Positions 1 through 8,815 of a stretch of DNA of 64,000 bases are shown one piece after another (positions within the stretch are counted from its first letter, which is position 1; each line of letters begins with the position of its first letter). Both the position numbers and the translations under genes were made by a program. The stretch comes from Salibaculum sp031581025 (lineage in GTDB: Bacteria; Pseudomonadota; Alphaproteobacteria; Rhodobacterales; Rhodobacteraceae), in NCBI RefSeq assembly GCF_031581025.1, contig NZ_JAVLCA010000007.1; one strand, 5' to 3'. Below the pieces are notes generated by a model. It saw only the letters and a list, made by a program, of their open reading frames with translations, did no database searches and was not told the origin of the DNA.

Positions 1-626
1 TCTACGTCGCCTTCGTCATCGATGTCTTCGCGCGCAAAATCGTGGGCTGGCGCGTTAAGACCTAGATGACCACGAGCTTCGTGCTGGATGCCCTGAACCA
101 GGCCATCTGCCAGCGGTGCCCGACAGGCGGCGGGTTGATCCATCATTCCGATCGCGACAGCCAGTACCTGTCCATCCGCTACACCGAGCGCCTGGCTGAT
201 GCCGGCATCGACACCTCGGTGGGCAGCGTGGGCAACAGCTATGACAACGCGCTGACCGAGAGCATAATCGGCCTGTTCAAGACCGAGGTCATCAACCTCC
301 TCGAGCCTTGGAGATCCATGGCCCAGGTCGAGTGGGAGACCCTGCAATGGGTAAGCTGGTATAACAACGAGCGGCTACACAGCGCCATCAGGCATCGGCC
401 GCCGCCGGAAGTGGAGGAGGCGTTCTACGAACAGATGAACACCCTTGAAAAAGCCGCGCAGGTTTTGAACAAGAAAGCCTCTCGGAAACCCAGGGCGGTT
501 CAGATTTCTTACCCATCGCACCCATTTGGGAGCGAAAATGAACAAGAAGGCCGGAGCATCCAAGGGCGCGGCAGACATGCAGGTGAAAGGATTCAAGCGC
601 AAGACGCGCAAACAGTATTCGGCTGA
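1..626 (+). pseudogene. IS3-family transposase OrfB remnant with an internal stop
   Basis: The reading frame enters from the left edge with the integrase-core text YVAFVIDVFARKIVGWRV and continues through HHSDRDSQY and ALTESIIGLFK to WVSWYNNERLHSAI, the usual order in IS3-type OrfB (rve core). The second catalytic Asp (in HSD) and the Glu (in TES) are still present; the first Asp lies outside the window. A TAG codon at 63-65 interrupts the frame between WRVKT and MTTSF, where related transposases read through. The usual C-terminus is reached near 450, after which the frame continues with unrelated text to 626. The element is therefore dead, and its remaining extent to the left cannot be seen. 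Confidence 0.85.
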
Positions 627-735
627 AAAGAAGATAAGGATCGTGATGGCGGAGCAGCGCAAGTCCCGGATGCCAGGCAGGTGCCACCATGCCTCTGTTA
701 CGCGCCGCGCAGGCGCGCGACGAGAAAAGGGGTGA
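580..735 (+). pseudogene. N-terminal fragment of an IS3-type OrfA
   Basis: From an ATG at 580 the frame reads FKRKTRKQYSAEKKIRIV, which is the start of the helix-turn-helix OrfA protein of a second IS3-type element (normally about 90 to 130 residues). After roughly 25 residues the similarity stops and the frame runs into unrelated Arg-rich text to 735, overlapping the 3' end of the next gene on the other strand. The OrfB relic just upstream is probably from a different IS subgroup, so this looks like one insertion sequence truncated by another. That subgroup judgement is from memory of typical pairs and is uncertain. Confidence 0.6.
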
Positions 736-1615
736 GGTACATTGGTATCTGATAACAACCGACAAAAATCATCAGCGGGGCGAACACGTCTTCGGGGACC
801 GCGGTGAGAAAAAGTGCCAGGTTGCGGTTGCCAGCTGCGATGGTGATCGCGTGCGCTTCGCTGACCGGAAGCGCGTGGCGCGTGGCGATCCAAGCACCGA
901 TGCTTTGCAGCAGGTAGAGCCCTCCCGCAAAGGCCAGCGTTACGGCCACAATGCCGGGTGAGGCCAGCAGCGCCGGCCCGATTGCAGACATGAGGCCAAT
1001 CACCACAAGGGCCATTGCCAGCGCCATGGCCCCGTCGAGCGCCGGGCGCACCCGCGCCTCACACAGAATTGGAAAGGCGCGGCGTAGCCCGTGGGCGATA
1101 CCGCTCGCCAGAACAACGATCAGCAACAACCGCGCGACCGCACCCAGAAGGGCGGGTACGTCGGAAAAGAGCGGTAGAACCGCGAAGACCGGCGCCGCCG
1201 TGAACGGCAAAAGCGCGGTGCCCAGCGAAAGCTGCCGCAGTGACGCGCCGACATTCGCCCCGGACATTGCCGCAAGACCCGGCGAGCCTGTAATGGGAGA
1301 CGCGGACATCGCCAGTACGGCGGCGATCGCCAGCGGGTGATCGATCCACCCAAGTGCCCAGACCCCCCCGGCCGCAACCAGCGGCAACCCGCACTGAAGC
1401 AGCGCGACGGCCAGAACGGTCCGCGGCAGCGCGGCGCGGCGCGGTAGCGCCGCAACAGGCCCTTCGCGCAGCGCCGCCAGGCACAGCATGACGACGATGA
1501 AAGGTACGATGGCCGGTGCCATCGCCCGCGCCAGGGTCGGCATCGCAATCCCCACCAGCAACCCCGCCACCAGAAGCCATCGGCCCCACGCGGCAAGCGC
1601 GGCAAGCGGTGTCAA
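698..1615 (-). CDS. BASS-family (bile acid:sodium symporter-like) membrane transporter
   Basis: A 305-residue, strongly hydrophobic protein with about eight or nine membrane segments. The motif SASPITGSPGLAAMSGANV in the middle and AAGNRNLALFLTAV near residue 255 resemble the two discontinuous helix regions of the bile acid:sodium symporter/ACR3 superfamily. The substrate is unknown. The start is a TTG at 1615-1613 whose bases TTGA overlap the TGA stop of the regulator gene upstream, giving a 4-base overlap and likely translational coupling. The open frame extends much further upstream, but that part is antisense-like to the regulator and is rejected. The gene ends naturally with TAA at 698 next to the IS relics. 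Confidence 0.75.
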   Translation of the reverse strand: MTPLAALAAWGRWLLVAGLLVGIAMPTLARAMAPAIVPFIVVMLCLAALREGPVAALPRRAALPRTVLAVALLQCGLPLVAAGGVWALGWIDHPLAIAAVLAMSASPITGSPGLAAMSGANVGASLRQLSLGTALLPFTAAPVFAVLPLFSDVPALLGAVARLLLIVVLASGIAHGLRRAFPILCEARVRPALDGAMALAMALVVIGLMSAIGPALLASPGIVAVTLAFAGGLYLLQSIGAWIATRHALPVSEAHAITIAAGNRNLALFLTAVPEDVFAPLMIFVGCYQIPMYLTPFLVARLRGA

Positions 1616-2136
1616 ACCGTCGTCGCCGCCCGGGCAGCCTGGTCGTAGCTGCCCGACAGCGCCCTGAGCAGCGCCGCGAGGCGCGACATGTCTTCGGGTT
1701 GGAAGCCCAGCTCTTTTGCCAGGTCCACAAGCAGTGCCTCGCGTACGTCGCGGTAGCGGCCGCACAACGCCCGGCCTTCGTCGGTGATGCCGACCGTCTT
1801 TTCCTTGACCTTGCGGGCCGTGGACACAAGCCCGCGTTCGGACAGCTTGCGCACGGCATAGGTGATCAGGTGCGTGTCCTCGATATGCAGGACAAGCCGG
1901 ATATCGGCCAGCGTCTTCTCGCGATCGCGATGGTTGACCTGGTGCAGGATCAGCACCTCCAGCGGGGCCATGCCGGGCTCTCCGGCCGCGTCCATGCACC
2001 GGACGATCCAGCGCTGAAAGGCATGGTTCGACAGGGTCAGGGCATACTCGACCTCGGACAGTTCGGGCAGATCCGATTGCGCGAGATGGGCAGAGCTAAC
2101 GACCGGCCCGATATTCGTATGATGGTCCTTCGTCAT
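1612..2136 (-). CDS. Winged-helix MarR-type transcriptional regulator
   Basis: A 174-residue protein. Residues about 55 to 125 (PLEVLILHQVNHRDREKTL, then DTHLITYAVRKLSERGL and KVKEKTVGITDEG) form a MarR-like winged helix, with the recognition helix near TYAVRKL and the wing at KEKTVGIT. It resembles the predicted MarR-like family often called winged helix DNA-binding protein in alphaproteobacteria. Its 3' end overlaps the start of the BASS transporter by 4 bases, so it probably controls that transporter and itself. Only 7 bases separate its start from the end of the TRAP permease gene, so readthrough from that operon is possible. Confidence 0.8.
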   Translation of the reverse strand: MTKDHHTNIGPVVSSAHLAQSDLPELSEVEYALTLSNHAFQRWIVRCMDAAGEPGMAPLEVLILHQVNHRDREKTLADIRLVLHIEDTHLITYAVRKLSERGLVSTARKVKEKTVGITDEGRALCGRYRDVREALLVDLAKELGFQPEDMSRLAALLRALSGSYDQAARAATTV

Positions 2137-2143
2137 AGCGCGC

Positions 2144-3448
2144 TCATCGTGACATCATGGTGGATGGAAGCCACAGGGCGATTTGGGGGAATACCGACAG
2201 GATCGCGGTCGCCAGCACCAGCAGCAGAAAGAACGGCAGGGCGTATTTCGCCACCGCGAAGATGTCGCGCCCGGTGATGGTCTGGATCACGAACAAGTTG
2301 AAGCCGACCGGCGGGGTGATCTGGCTCATCTCAACCACCAGGACAAGGAAGATGCCGAACCAGATCGGATCGATGCCGGCGGCCGTCACCATCGGCAGAA
2401 AGATCGACACCGTCAGCACGACGATGGAAATGCCGTCGAGGAACATCCCCATAACGATGAAAAAGAGCACCAGCATCGCCAGCAGGTGATATTGGCTCAG
2501 GCCCAGCTCGCCGATCATGCGCGCCAGTTCCCGCGGGATGCCGGTATAGCCCATCGCGACCGTCAGGAACGAGGCCCCGGCCAGGATGAAGGCGATCATG
2601 CAGGTGGTGATGGTCGCCGCGCGCAGGCTGTCTGCGAGACCGTGCCAAGACAGCGCGCCGGTGGCGCCGGCCAGCACGATGGCGCCGGTGACGCCGATCA
2701 CCGCGGCCTCGGTCGGGCTCGCGACGCCGAGGTAGATCGACCCGATCACCGCCACGATCAAGCCCACGACGGGCAGCAGGCGCGCCATCGCGCGCAGCGC
2801 CTCGCGCCGGTCGACGGGCGGCTCCACCTCGGGCAGCGCGTCGGGGTGCGTCAGCGACCAGAGCATGATCCAGCCGATGAACAGCCCCGCCAGCATCGCT
2901 CCGGGCACGACGCCGGCGAGAAACAGGCGCGCGATGGATTGCTCGGTCGCGGCTCCGTAGACGATCAGGATGATCGACGGCGGGATCAGAAAGCCGAAGG
3001 TGCCCGCGCCGGCAAGGCTGCCGATGGCCATGCGCTCGTCGTAGCCGCGCGCCTTGAGCTCGGGCAGCGACATGCGTCCGATGGTGGCGGTCGTCGCCGC
3101 GGACGATCCCGAGACGGCGGCGAACAGTCCGCAGGCCAGCACGTTGACATGGAGCAGCTTGCCCGGCAGCCGCGCGGTGAAGGGCGCGAGGCCGGAAAAC
3201 ATGTCCGACGACAGGCGCGAGCGCACGAGGATCTCGCCCATCCAGATGAACATCGGCAGCGCCACCAGCCCCCAGACCGACAGCCCGCCCCAGACCTTGG
3301 TGGCAAAGACCAGTTCCGGCGGCGCCGGGGCGGCCAGCACCATCGCCGTCAGCCCCACCAAGATCAGCGCGAAGCCGACCCAGAGGCCGAGCGCCAGCGC
3401 GCCGAACAGGACCACCAGCAGGATCGGGGCAAGGGTGGCGATCTCCAT
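2144..3448 (-). CDS. dctM: TRAP transporter large permease (DctM)
   Basis: A 434-residue membrane protein with a DctM-type fold: about a dozen hydrophobic segments, the conserved LPMFIWMGEIL region (64-75), AAVSGSSAATTATIGRMSLPEL (two adjoining motifs at 110-131) and GFLIPPSII at 152-160. It forms the ion-coupled transport channel with the small permease upstream. The start is the ATG at 3448-3446, which shares one base with the TGA of the small permease gene (TGATG), so the two are translationally coupled. The open frame continues further upstream without a stop, but those residues are antisense-like to the small permease and do not resemble a protein. The ligand is discussed under the divergent oxoprolinase-like gene. 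Confidence 0.93.
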   Translation of the reverse strand: MEIATLAPILLVVLFGALALGLWVGFALILVGLTAMVLAAPAPPELVFATKVWGGLSVWGLVALPMFIWMGEILVRSRLSSDMFSGLAPFTARLPGKLLHVNVLACGLFAAVSGSSAATTATIGRMSLPELKARGYDERMAIGSLAGAGTFGFLIPPSIILIVYGAATEQSIARLFLAGVVPGAMLAGLFIGWIMLWSLTHPDALPEVEPPVDRREALRAMARLLPVVGLIVAVIGSIYLGVASPTEAAVIGVTGAIVLAGATGALSWHGLADSLRAATITTCMIAFILAGASFLTVAMGYTGIPRELARMIGELGLSQYHLLAMLVLFFIVMGMFLDGISIVVLTVSIFLPMVTAAGIDPIWFGIFLVLVVEMSQITPPVGFNLFVIQTITGRDIFAVAKYALPFFLLLVLATAILSVFPQIALWLPSTMMSR

Positions 3449-3999
3449 CACTGGCCCTCCTCGGTGTTGCGTTCGGCGGAGCCAAAACCCGGCTCGCCGC
3501 CGCGGGCCAGGGTGACGGCGCTGTCGATCAGCGCCACCGCGAACAGGCCCAGGCCGAAGGTCATCACACCCTGCGGAACCGCCAAGGGGATCGGGATCAC
3601 GCCATAGCTGACCGAGCCGAAGCGGATGCTGTCGACCACCTGCAGCGCGCTGGAATAGGTGGCGAACACGGCCAGCGCGGCGGCCGCCAGACAGACGCAG
3701 GCGCCCAGCCAGCGGGTCGCGGCCTCTGGCAGCGATCGGATCAGAAGTTTCACGCGGACATGGCTGCCCGCCTGCAGAGTTCCGGCAAGGCCCAGGAACA
3801 CCGCGCCGGTGAACAGGAAGGAGCCGAATTCGGCCAGGGACGGGATCGTCAGCCCGGGGGGCGGGAGTTCCAGAAGCCGTGCGACCCGGTCCGTCAACCG
3901 TCCCAGGATCTGCCCCAGCACCAGCACGGCGATCATCGCGAAGGTGATCGCGGCCAACCACAGCGCGACGTCATAGACACGGTCCAGCAGGCGGCGCAT
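3448..3999 (-). CDS. dctQ: TRAP transporter small permease (DctQ)
   Basis: A 183-residue protein with four membrane segments, of the DctQ family. I chose the ATG at 3999 (MRRLLDRVYD) because a GGAAGGG ribosome-binding site lies 7 bases upstream and because earlier in-frame starts would add an Arg-rich stretch that overlaps the binding-protein gene. The sequence LAEFGSFLFTGAVFLGLAG and SHVRVKLLI are typical of the family. It works as the membrane partner of the DctM protein, whose start overlaps its stop by one base. Confidence 0.92.
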   Translation of the reverse strand: MRRLLDRVYDVALWLAAITFAMIAVLVLGQILGRLTDRVARLLELPPPGLTIPSLAEFGSFLFTGAVFLGLAGTLQAGSHVRVKLLIRSLPEAATRWLGACVCLAAAALAVFATYSSALQVVDSIRFGSVSYGVIPIPLAVPQGVMTFGLGLFAVALIDSAVTLARGGEPGFGSAERNTEEGQ

Positions 4000-4026
4000 C
4001 GGCAGACCCTTCCAGCGCAAGAGAAT

Positions 4027-4048
4027 GGCGGGGCCAGAAGGCCCCGCC
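4027..4048 (-). terminator. Intercistronic hairpin between dctP and dctQ
   Basis: A perfect 9-base-pair inverted repeat (GGCGGGGCC / GGCCCCGCC) around an AGAA tetraloop sits in the 55 bases between the binding-protein stop and the small permease start. There is no U-tract, so it is more likely a stabiliser of the upstream dctP message or a partial attenuator than a full terminator. Such an arrangement fits the need for more binding protein than permease. Confidence 0.6.
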
Positions 4049-4054
4049 CGCGGA

Positions 4055-5035
4055 TCACATGCCCGACGCGGCCTCATAGTCCTCGATGACCTCGGCGCCC
4101 TCTTCGCCTGCATCCTCGAGCCATTCGTCGGTCATCGTCTGACCGATCTCGGCCAGCCGGTCGGACAGCGTGTCAGAGGGCTGCGACACGGTCATGCCGT
4201 TTTCCTCCAGCGTCGCGATGCCGGATTCGGTCTCGGCCATCGACATCTCCCAGCCGCGGGTCTCGGCCTCGGCGGCGGCACTCATGATCGCCTCTTGCGT
4301 GGCGTCGTCCAGCGCCTCGAAGGCCTGGGTGTTGACGAACACCATGTTCTTGGGCAGCCACGCCTGCGTGTCGGTGTAGTGCGAGGTGAAATCCCAAGCC
4401 TGGCTCGACACGCCGGTCGAGGGGGAGGTGATCATCGCGTCAACCCGGCCGGTGCTGAAGGCGGTCGGGATGTCGCCTGTTTCAATCTGTGTCGGCACCG
4501 CGCCCATCAGCTGCGCCAGACGCTCTGTCGCGGCGTTGTAGGCCCGGAACGACGCCCCCTCGAGGTCCGAGGCGCTCTCGATCGGGTCCTGGCTATAGAG
4601 CGACTGGCCCGGCCATGGCACGGCGAAAAGCAGCGTCAGCCCCTGGGCGGCCAGCTTCTCCTCGACCATGGGGCGCGAGGCGTCCCACAGCGCGCGGGCT
4701 TCGTCATAGCTCGATGCCAGGAACGGGATCGAATCGACGGCAAAGATCGGGTCCTCGTTGGCGAGCCGGCTCATGAGCACCTCGCCCATGGGCGCAAGGC
4801 CGCGACGGACAGAGTCCTTGATCTCGGGATGCCCGTAAAGCGAGCCGGCAGAATGGACGGTGATGTCGAGATCGGTCGTCTCTTCCACATCTGCGGCGAA
4901 TTGCGTGATGTTCTGCGTGTGGAACACGCTGTCGCCATAGGGTGTCGGCATGTCCCAGTTTTGCGCTGCGGCAGGCAAGGCAAGGGCCGAAGTGGCAAGC
5001 ACGGCCGCGAGGCCGCGAAAGGCGGTGAAGGTCAT
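4055..5035 (-). CDS. dctP: TRAP transporter solute-binding protein (DctP family)
   Basis: A 326-residue periplasmic protein. Residues 1-24 form a Sec signal peptide ending at ALPAAAQ. The mature part has DctP-type features: AAQNWDMPTPYGDSVFHTQN, HPEIKDSVRRGLAPMGEVL around residues 70-88, and a C-terminal Glu-rich helix. It would capture an organic acid anion for the DctQM permease. It is first in an operon dctP-dctQ-dctM transcribed away from a fused hydantoinase-type enzyme, and the two units share a 134-base promoter region. A 5-oxoproline-like or hydantoin-like ligand is an inference from this neighbour only. Confidence 0.92.
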   Translation of the reverse strand: MTFTAFRGLAAVLATSALALPAAAQNWDMPTPYGDSVFHTQNITQFAADVEETTDLDITVHSAGSLYGHPEIKDSVRRGLAPMGEVLMSRLANEDPIFAVDSIPFLASSYDEARALWDASRPMVEEKLAAQGLTLLFAVPWPGQSLYSQDPIESASDLEGASFRAYNAATERLAQLMGAVPTQIETGDIPTAFSTGRVDAMITSPSTGVSSQAWDFTSHYTDTQAWLPKNMVFVNTQAFEALDDATQEAIMSAAAEAETRGWEMSMAETESGIATLEENGMTVSQPSDTLSDRLAEIGQTMTDEWLEDAGEEGAEVIEDYEAASGM

Positions 5036-5106
5036 GGTCGTCTCCCTGGTCTACGGGCGGCTGTGTCCTGAACCCAGGCCGCCACCCATGGTTCGGATGC
5101 TATCAA

Positions 5107-5134
5107 GTTGACGGGGTGTCGATAATTTGTCAAC
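5107..5134. promoter_or_regulatory. Inverted repeat in the divergent dctP / oxoprolinase promoter region
   Basis: GTTGAC (5107-5112) and GTCAAC (5129-5134) form an inverted repeat with a 16-base spacer, followed by AACGTT and an AT-rich stretch. On the minus strand the right arm contains a TTGACA-type -35 element for the dctP operon, but I see no good -10. The whole gap 5036-5169 is unusually AT-rich for this window. It is a plausible operator shared by both directions; the regulator is not identified. Confidence 0.4.
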
Positions 5135-5169
5135 GTTTTAACAACAAATCATGAATGAGGGTGTGACGG

Positions 5170-8100
5170 ATGCTTAATGAAAAGGCGGGGCGGTGGGATT
5201 TCTGGGTCGACCGTGGCGGCACCTTCACCGATGTGATTGCACGCGCGCCCGACGGGTCTGTCGATGCCAAGAAGCTTCTGTCAGAGAATCCCGGGGCCTA
5301 TGACGACGCCGCCATCGAGGGCATCCGCCGCTTTCTCGACGTCGCCCCCGGCGCCATCCCGCCGACGCGAGTCGGCACGGTGCGCATGGGCACGACGGTC
5401 GCGACCAACGCGCTGCTCGAACGCAAGGGCGACCGGACACTTCTGTTGATCACCAAGGGGTTCCGCGATGCCCTGCGCATCGGCTATCAGGCGCGCCCTG
5501 ATATCTTTTCCAAACAGATCGTGCTGCCCGAACTCCTCTACGACCGGGTCGCAGAGATCGACGAACGCGCGCGCGCCGACGGCACCGTGGAAACGGCGCT
5601 CGACCTCGCTTCGGCCCGCGCTGCGATGCGAGACGCACGTGACGCGGGGATCGAGGCGGTGAGCATCGTCCTGATGCATGCCTGGCGTGCGCCGGAGCAT
5701 GAACGCCTGTTGGCCGAGGCCGCGCGAGACATCGGTTTCACGCAGGTGTCGGTCAGCCACGAGGTGTCCCCCCTGATCAAGCTGGTGGGCCGCGGAGACA
5801 CGACCGTGGTCGATGCCTACCTGACGCCGATCCTGTCGCGTTACGTCGAACAGGTGGCGAACGCACTGGGTGCGACCCCGCCCGACGCGGAGGGTCCGAC
5901 ATTGCAATTCATGATGTCGTCAGGCGGGCTGACGGCTGCCGACCGTTTCAAGGGCCGCGACGCAATCCTCTCCGGGCCCGCGGGCGGCGTGGTCGGTATG
6001 GCGCGCACCGGACAGATCGCGGGCGAGGACCGGGTGATCGGCTTCGATATGGGCGGCACCTCGACCGACGTGGCGCATTTCGACGGCGAATTCGAGCGGG
6101 CCTTCGAGACCGAGGTCGCAGGCGTGCGGATGCGCGCGCCCATGCTGCAGGTCCACACCGTCGCTGCCGGTGGCGGGTCGATCCTTCACGCAGAGACGGG
6201 GCGGTTCCGCGTCGGCCCCGACAGCGCGGGGGCCGATCCGGGACCTGCCTGCTACCGCCGTGGCGGGCCGCTGACGGTGACAGACGCGAACGTGATGCTG
6301 GGCAAGCTGCAACCGGATTTCTTCCCGCCGATCTTCGGCCCCGCGCAGGACGAACCCCTGGATCGCGACGCCGTGGCCGCCGCCTTTGCCGAGATCGCCG
6401 CGCGCGACGGCAAGACCGCCGAAGAGGTGGCCGAAGGCTTCCTGCGCATCGCGGTCGAGAACATGGCCAATGCCATCAAGAAGATCAGCGTGCAGCGCGG
6501 CTATGACGTGACCCGCTACCTTCTCAACGCCTTTGGCGGGGCGGGCGGGCAGCATGCCTGCCTGGTGGCCGACGCGCTCGGCATGACCAAGGTGCTTATC
6601 CACCCGCTTTCGGGCCTGTTGTCGGCCTACGGCATCGGGCTGGCCCGCGTGACCGAGGCGCGGCAGCGGGGCATGGAGACCGGGCTTTCCCAAGACGCCG
6701 TACCCGGGATCGACACCGCCCTGAGCGAATTGCGCGCCGACGTGGCGGCGGCGCTGGCTGCGCAAGGGGTGGCCGAGGACGAGGCCGAGATGGTCGCACG
6801 CCTGCACCTGCGCTATACCGGGACCGACACCGCGCTGCCGGTCCTCTGGAATGGCGATGTGAGCCGCGCCCGCGCCGCGTTCGAGGCCGCGCACAAGACC
6901 GAGTTCGGCTTTACCGACCCGGACGCGGAACTTGTCATCGAGGCCGCCGAGATCGAAGGCCGCGCAGGCGAGGCGGCAGCCGACCCGGAGGCGCGGGCCG
7001 AGACACGCGACGGCGCGCCCGAAGCGGAGGCCACCATGCCGATCCATTCGGGTGGCAAGCGCCACGACGCCGCCGTGATCCGCCGAGAGGCGATCGCGCC
7101 GGGGCAGACCGTCGAGGGGCCTGCCCTGATCATAGAGCCGAACCAGACCATCGTCGTGGAACCGGGCTGGCAGGCGCAGGTCACCGCGCGCGACCACGTG
7201 ATGATGACGCGCCGCGAGGCAGCCAGCCGCGCTGGGGCGATCGGCACGCAGGCCGATCCGGTCCTGCTGGAGGTGTTCAACAACCTTTTCATGAATATCG
7301 CAGAGCAGATGGGCGTCGCCCTGCAAAAGACGTCCCGCTCGGTCAACATCAAGGAGCGGCTGGATTTCTCCTGCGCTGTCTTCGATGCCGACGGCGCGCT
7401 CGTGGCCAATGCCCCGCACATGCCGGTGCATCTGGGTTCCATGGACCGCAGCGTGGAGACGATCATTCGCCACAACGAAGGCAATGTGCGCCCCGGTGAC
7501 GTGTTCGCCCTCAACGCGCCCTATAACGGCGGCACCCACCTGCCCGACATCACCGTGGTCACGCCGGTCTTCGATTCGGCCGAGGCCAACATCCTCTTCT
7601 GGGTCGCCTCGCGCGGGCACCATGCGGACGTGGGCGGTATCGCCCCCGGCTCGATGACGCCCCGCGCCACCAACGTGGACGAGGAAGGCGTGCTCTTCGA
7701 CAACGTCCTGCTCGTCTCCGAAGGGCGCTTTCGCGAGGGCGAGATCCGCCGCGTGCTGACAGACCATCCCTATCCGGCGCGCAACCCGGAGCAGAACATC
7801 GCCGATCTCAAGGCGCAGGTCGCGGCCAATGCCCGCGGCACGGCCGAGCTGCTCGCGATGATCGACCAGTTCGGGCTGGAGGTGGTGCAGGCCTACATGC
7901 GCCACGTGCAGGACAACGCGGCCGCCGAGGTGTCGCGCGTGATCGGGCGGCTTTCCGACGGCGAATACGAATACCCCACCGACACCGGCCAGACGATCCG
8001 CGTAAAGATCACCGTGGACCGCGATGCCGGCGCGGCGGTCGTGGATTTCACCGGCACGTCCGAGGCGCAACAGAACAACTTCAACGCGCCCGAGCCGGTG

Positions 8101-8796
8101 ACGCGCGCGGCGGTGCTCTACGTGTTTCGCGTGATGGTCGAAGCGGCAATCCCGATGAACGCGGGCTGCCTGCGCCCGGTGAACATCATCATTCCCGAAG
8201 GCTCCATGCTGGCACCGCGCTACCCGGCGGCGGTGGTCGCCGGCAACGTCGAGACCAGCCAGCACGTGACCAACGCTCTCTTCGGCGCGCTTGGTGCCAT
8301 CGCCAACAGCCAGGGCACGATGAACAACCTGACCTTCGGAAATGACCGCCATCAATACTACGAGACTCTCTGCTCGGGCAGCCCGGCAGGGGTTTGGAAC
8401 GACGGCACCGGCTTTGCGGGCACGTCGGCGGTCCACGTGCACATGACGAATTCGCGCCTGACCGATCCCGAAGTGCTGGAAGCCCGCTATCCGGTCCTGC
8501 TGGAGAGCTTCAAGGTCGATGAAGACTCCGGCGGGGGCGGTGCGTTCCCGGCGGGGGACGGGACGACCCGGCGCATCCGTTTTCTCGAGGACATGGACCT
8601 GGCGATCCTGTCCTCGCACCGCGATCGGCCACCGCAGGGCCTGGATGGTGGCGGTGCCGGCCGCGTCGGCCGAACAGAGGTTCACCGCGCCGACGGCAGC
8701 ATCGAAACACTGCGCGCCGCCGACCAAGTGCCGATGAGCGCCGGCGACGCGGTTGTCGTCGTGACCCCGACGGCGGGCGGCTACGGCAAGGAGTGA
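5170..8796 (+). CDS. Fused hydantoinase A/B family protein (5-oxoprolinase-like)
   Basis: A 1208-residue protein. Residues 10-200 are the hydantoinase A/oxoprolinase N-terminal domain, opening with the phosphate-binding DRGGTFTD; residues about 210-680 are the HyuA ATPase-like core with FDMGGTSTD near 292; residues about 695 to the end form the HyuB domain, starting at LLEVFNNLFMNIAEQ and ending with GGYGK. ATP-dependent opening of 5-oxoproline, hydantoin or a related cyclic amide is the family reaction. Many bacteria carry HyuA and HyuB as two genes; here they are one chain, as in eukaryotic 5-oxoprolinase. It stands alone, divergent from a TRAP operon that could import its substrate. Length and all motifs look intact; the exact substrate is open. 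Confidence 0.88.
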   Translation: MLNEKAGRWDFWVDRGGTFTDVIARAPDGSVDAKKLLSENPGAYDDAAIEGIRRFLDVAPGAIPPTRVGTVRMGTTVATNALLERKGDRTLLLITKGFRDALRIGYQARPDIFSKQIVLPELLYDRVAEIDERARADGTVETALDLASARAAMRDARDAGIEAVSIVLMHAWRAPEHERLLAEAARDIGFTQVSVSHEVSPLIKLVGRGDTTVVDAYLTPILSRYVEQVANALGATPPDAEGPTLQFMMSSGGLTAADRFKGRDAILSGPAGGVVGMARTGQIAGEDRVIGFDMGGTSTDVAHFDGEFERAFETEVAGVRMRAPMLQVHTVAAGGGSILHAETGRFRVGPDSAGADPGPACYRRGGPLTVTDANVMLGKLQPDFFPPIFGPAQDEPLDRDAVAAAFAEIAARDGKTAEEVAEGFLRIAVENMANAIKKISVQRGYDVTRYLLNAFGGAGGQHACLVADALGMTKVLIHPLSGLLSAYGIGLARVTEARQRGMETGLSQDAVPGIDTALSELRADVAAALAAQGVAEDEAEMVARLHLRYTGTDTALPVLWNGDVSRARAAFEAAHKTEFGFTDPDAELVIEAAEIEGRAGEAAADPEARAETRDGAPEAEATMPIHSGGKRHDAAVIRREAIAPGQTVEGPALIIEPNQTIVVEPGWQAQVTARDHVMMTRREAASRAGAIGTQADPVLLEVFNNLFMNIAEQMGVALQKTSRSVNIKERLDFSCAVFDADGALVANAPHMPVHLGSMDRSVETIIRHNEGNVRPGDVFALNAPYNGGTHLPDITVVTPVFDSAEANILFWVASRGHHADVGGIAPGSMTPRATNVDEEGVLFDNVLLVSEGRFREGEIRRVLTDHPYPARNPEQNIADLKAQVAANARGTAELLAMIDQFGLEVVQAYMRHVQDNAAAEVSRVIGRLSDGEYEYPTDTGQTIRVKITVDRDAGAAVVDFTGTSEAQQNNFNAPEPVTRAAVLYVFRVMVEAAIPMNAGCLRPVNIIIPEGSMLAPRYPAAVVAGNVETSQHVTNALFGALGAIANSQGTMNNLTFGNDRHQYYETLCSGSPAGVWNDGTGFAGTSAVHVHMTNSRLTDPEVLEARYPVLLESFKVDEDSGGGGAFPAGDGTTRRIRFLEDMDLAILSSHRDRPPQGLDGGGAGRVGRTEVHRADGSIETLRAADQVPMSAGDAVVVVTPTAGGYGKE

Positions 8797-8815
8797 GAAC
8801 ACCTCGCGATCCCAG

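Noticed and set aside
2144..3961. A 605-codon frame suggesting a fused TRAP permease
   Set aside because: The first 171 codons are an out-of-frame reading of dctQ. The real DctM starts at 3448 and DctQ is a separate protein.
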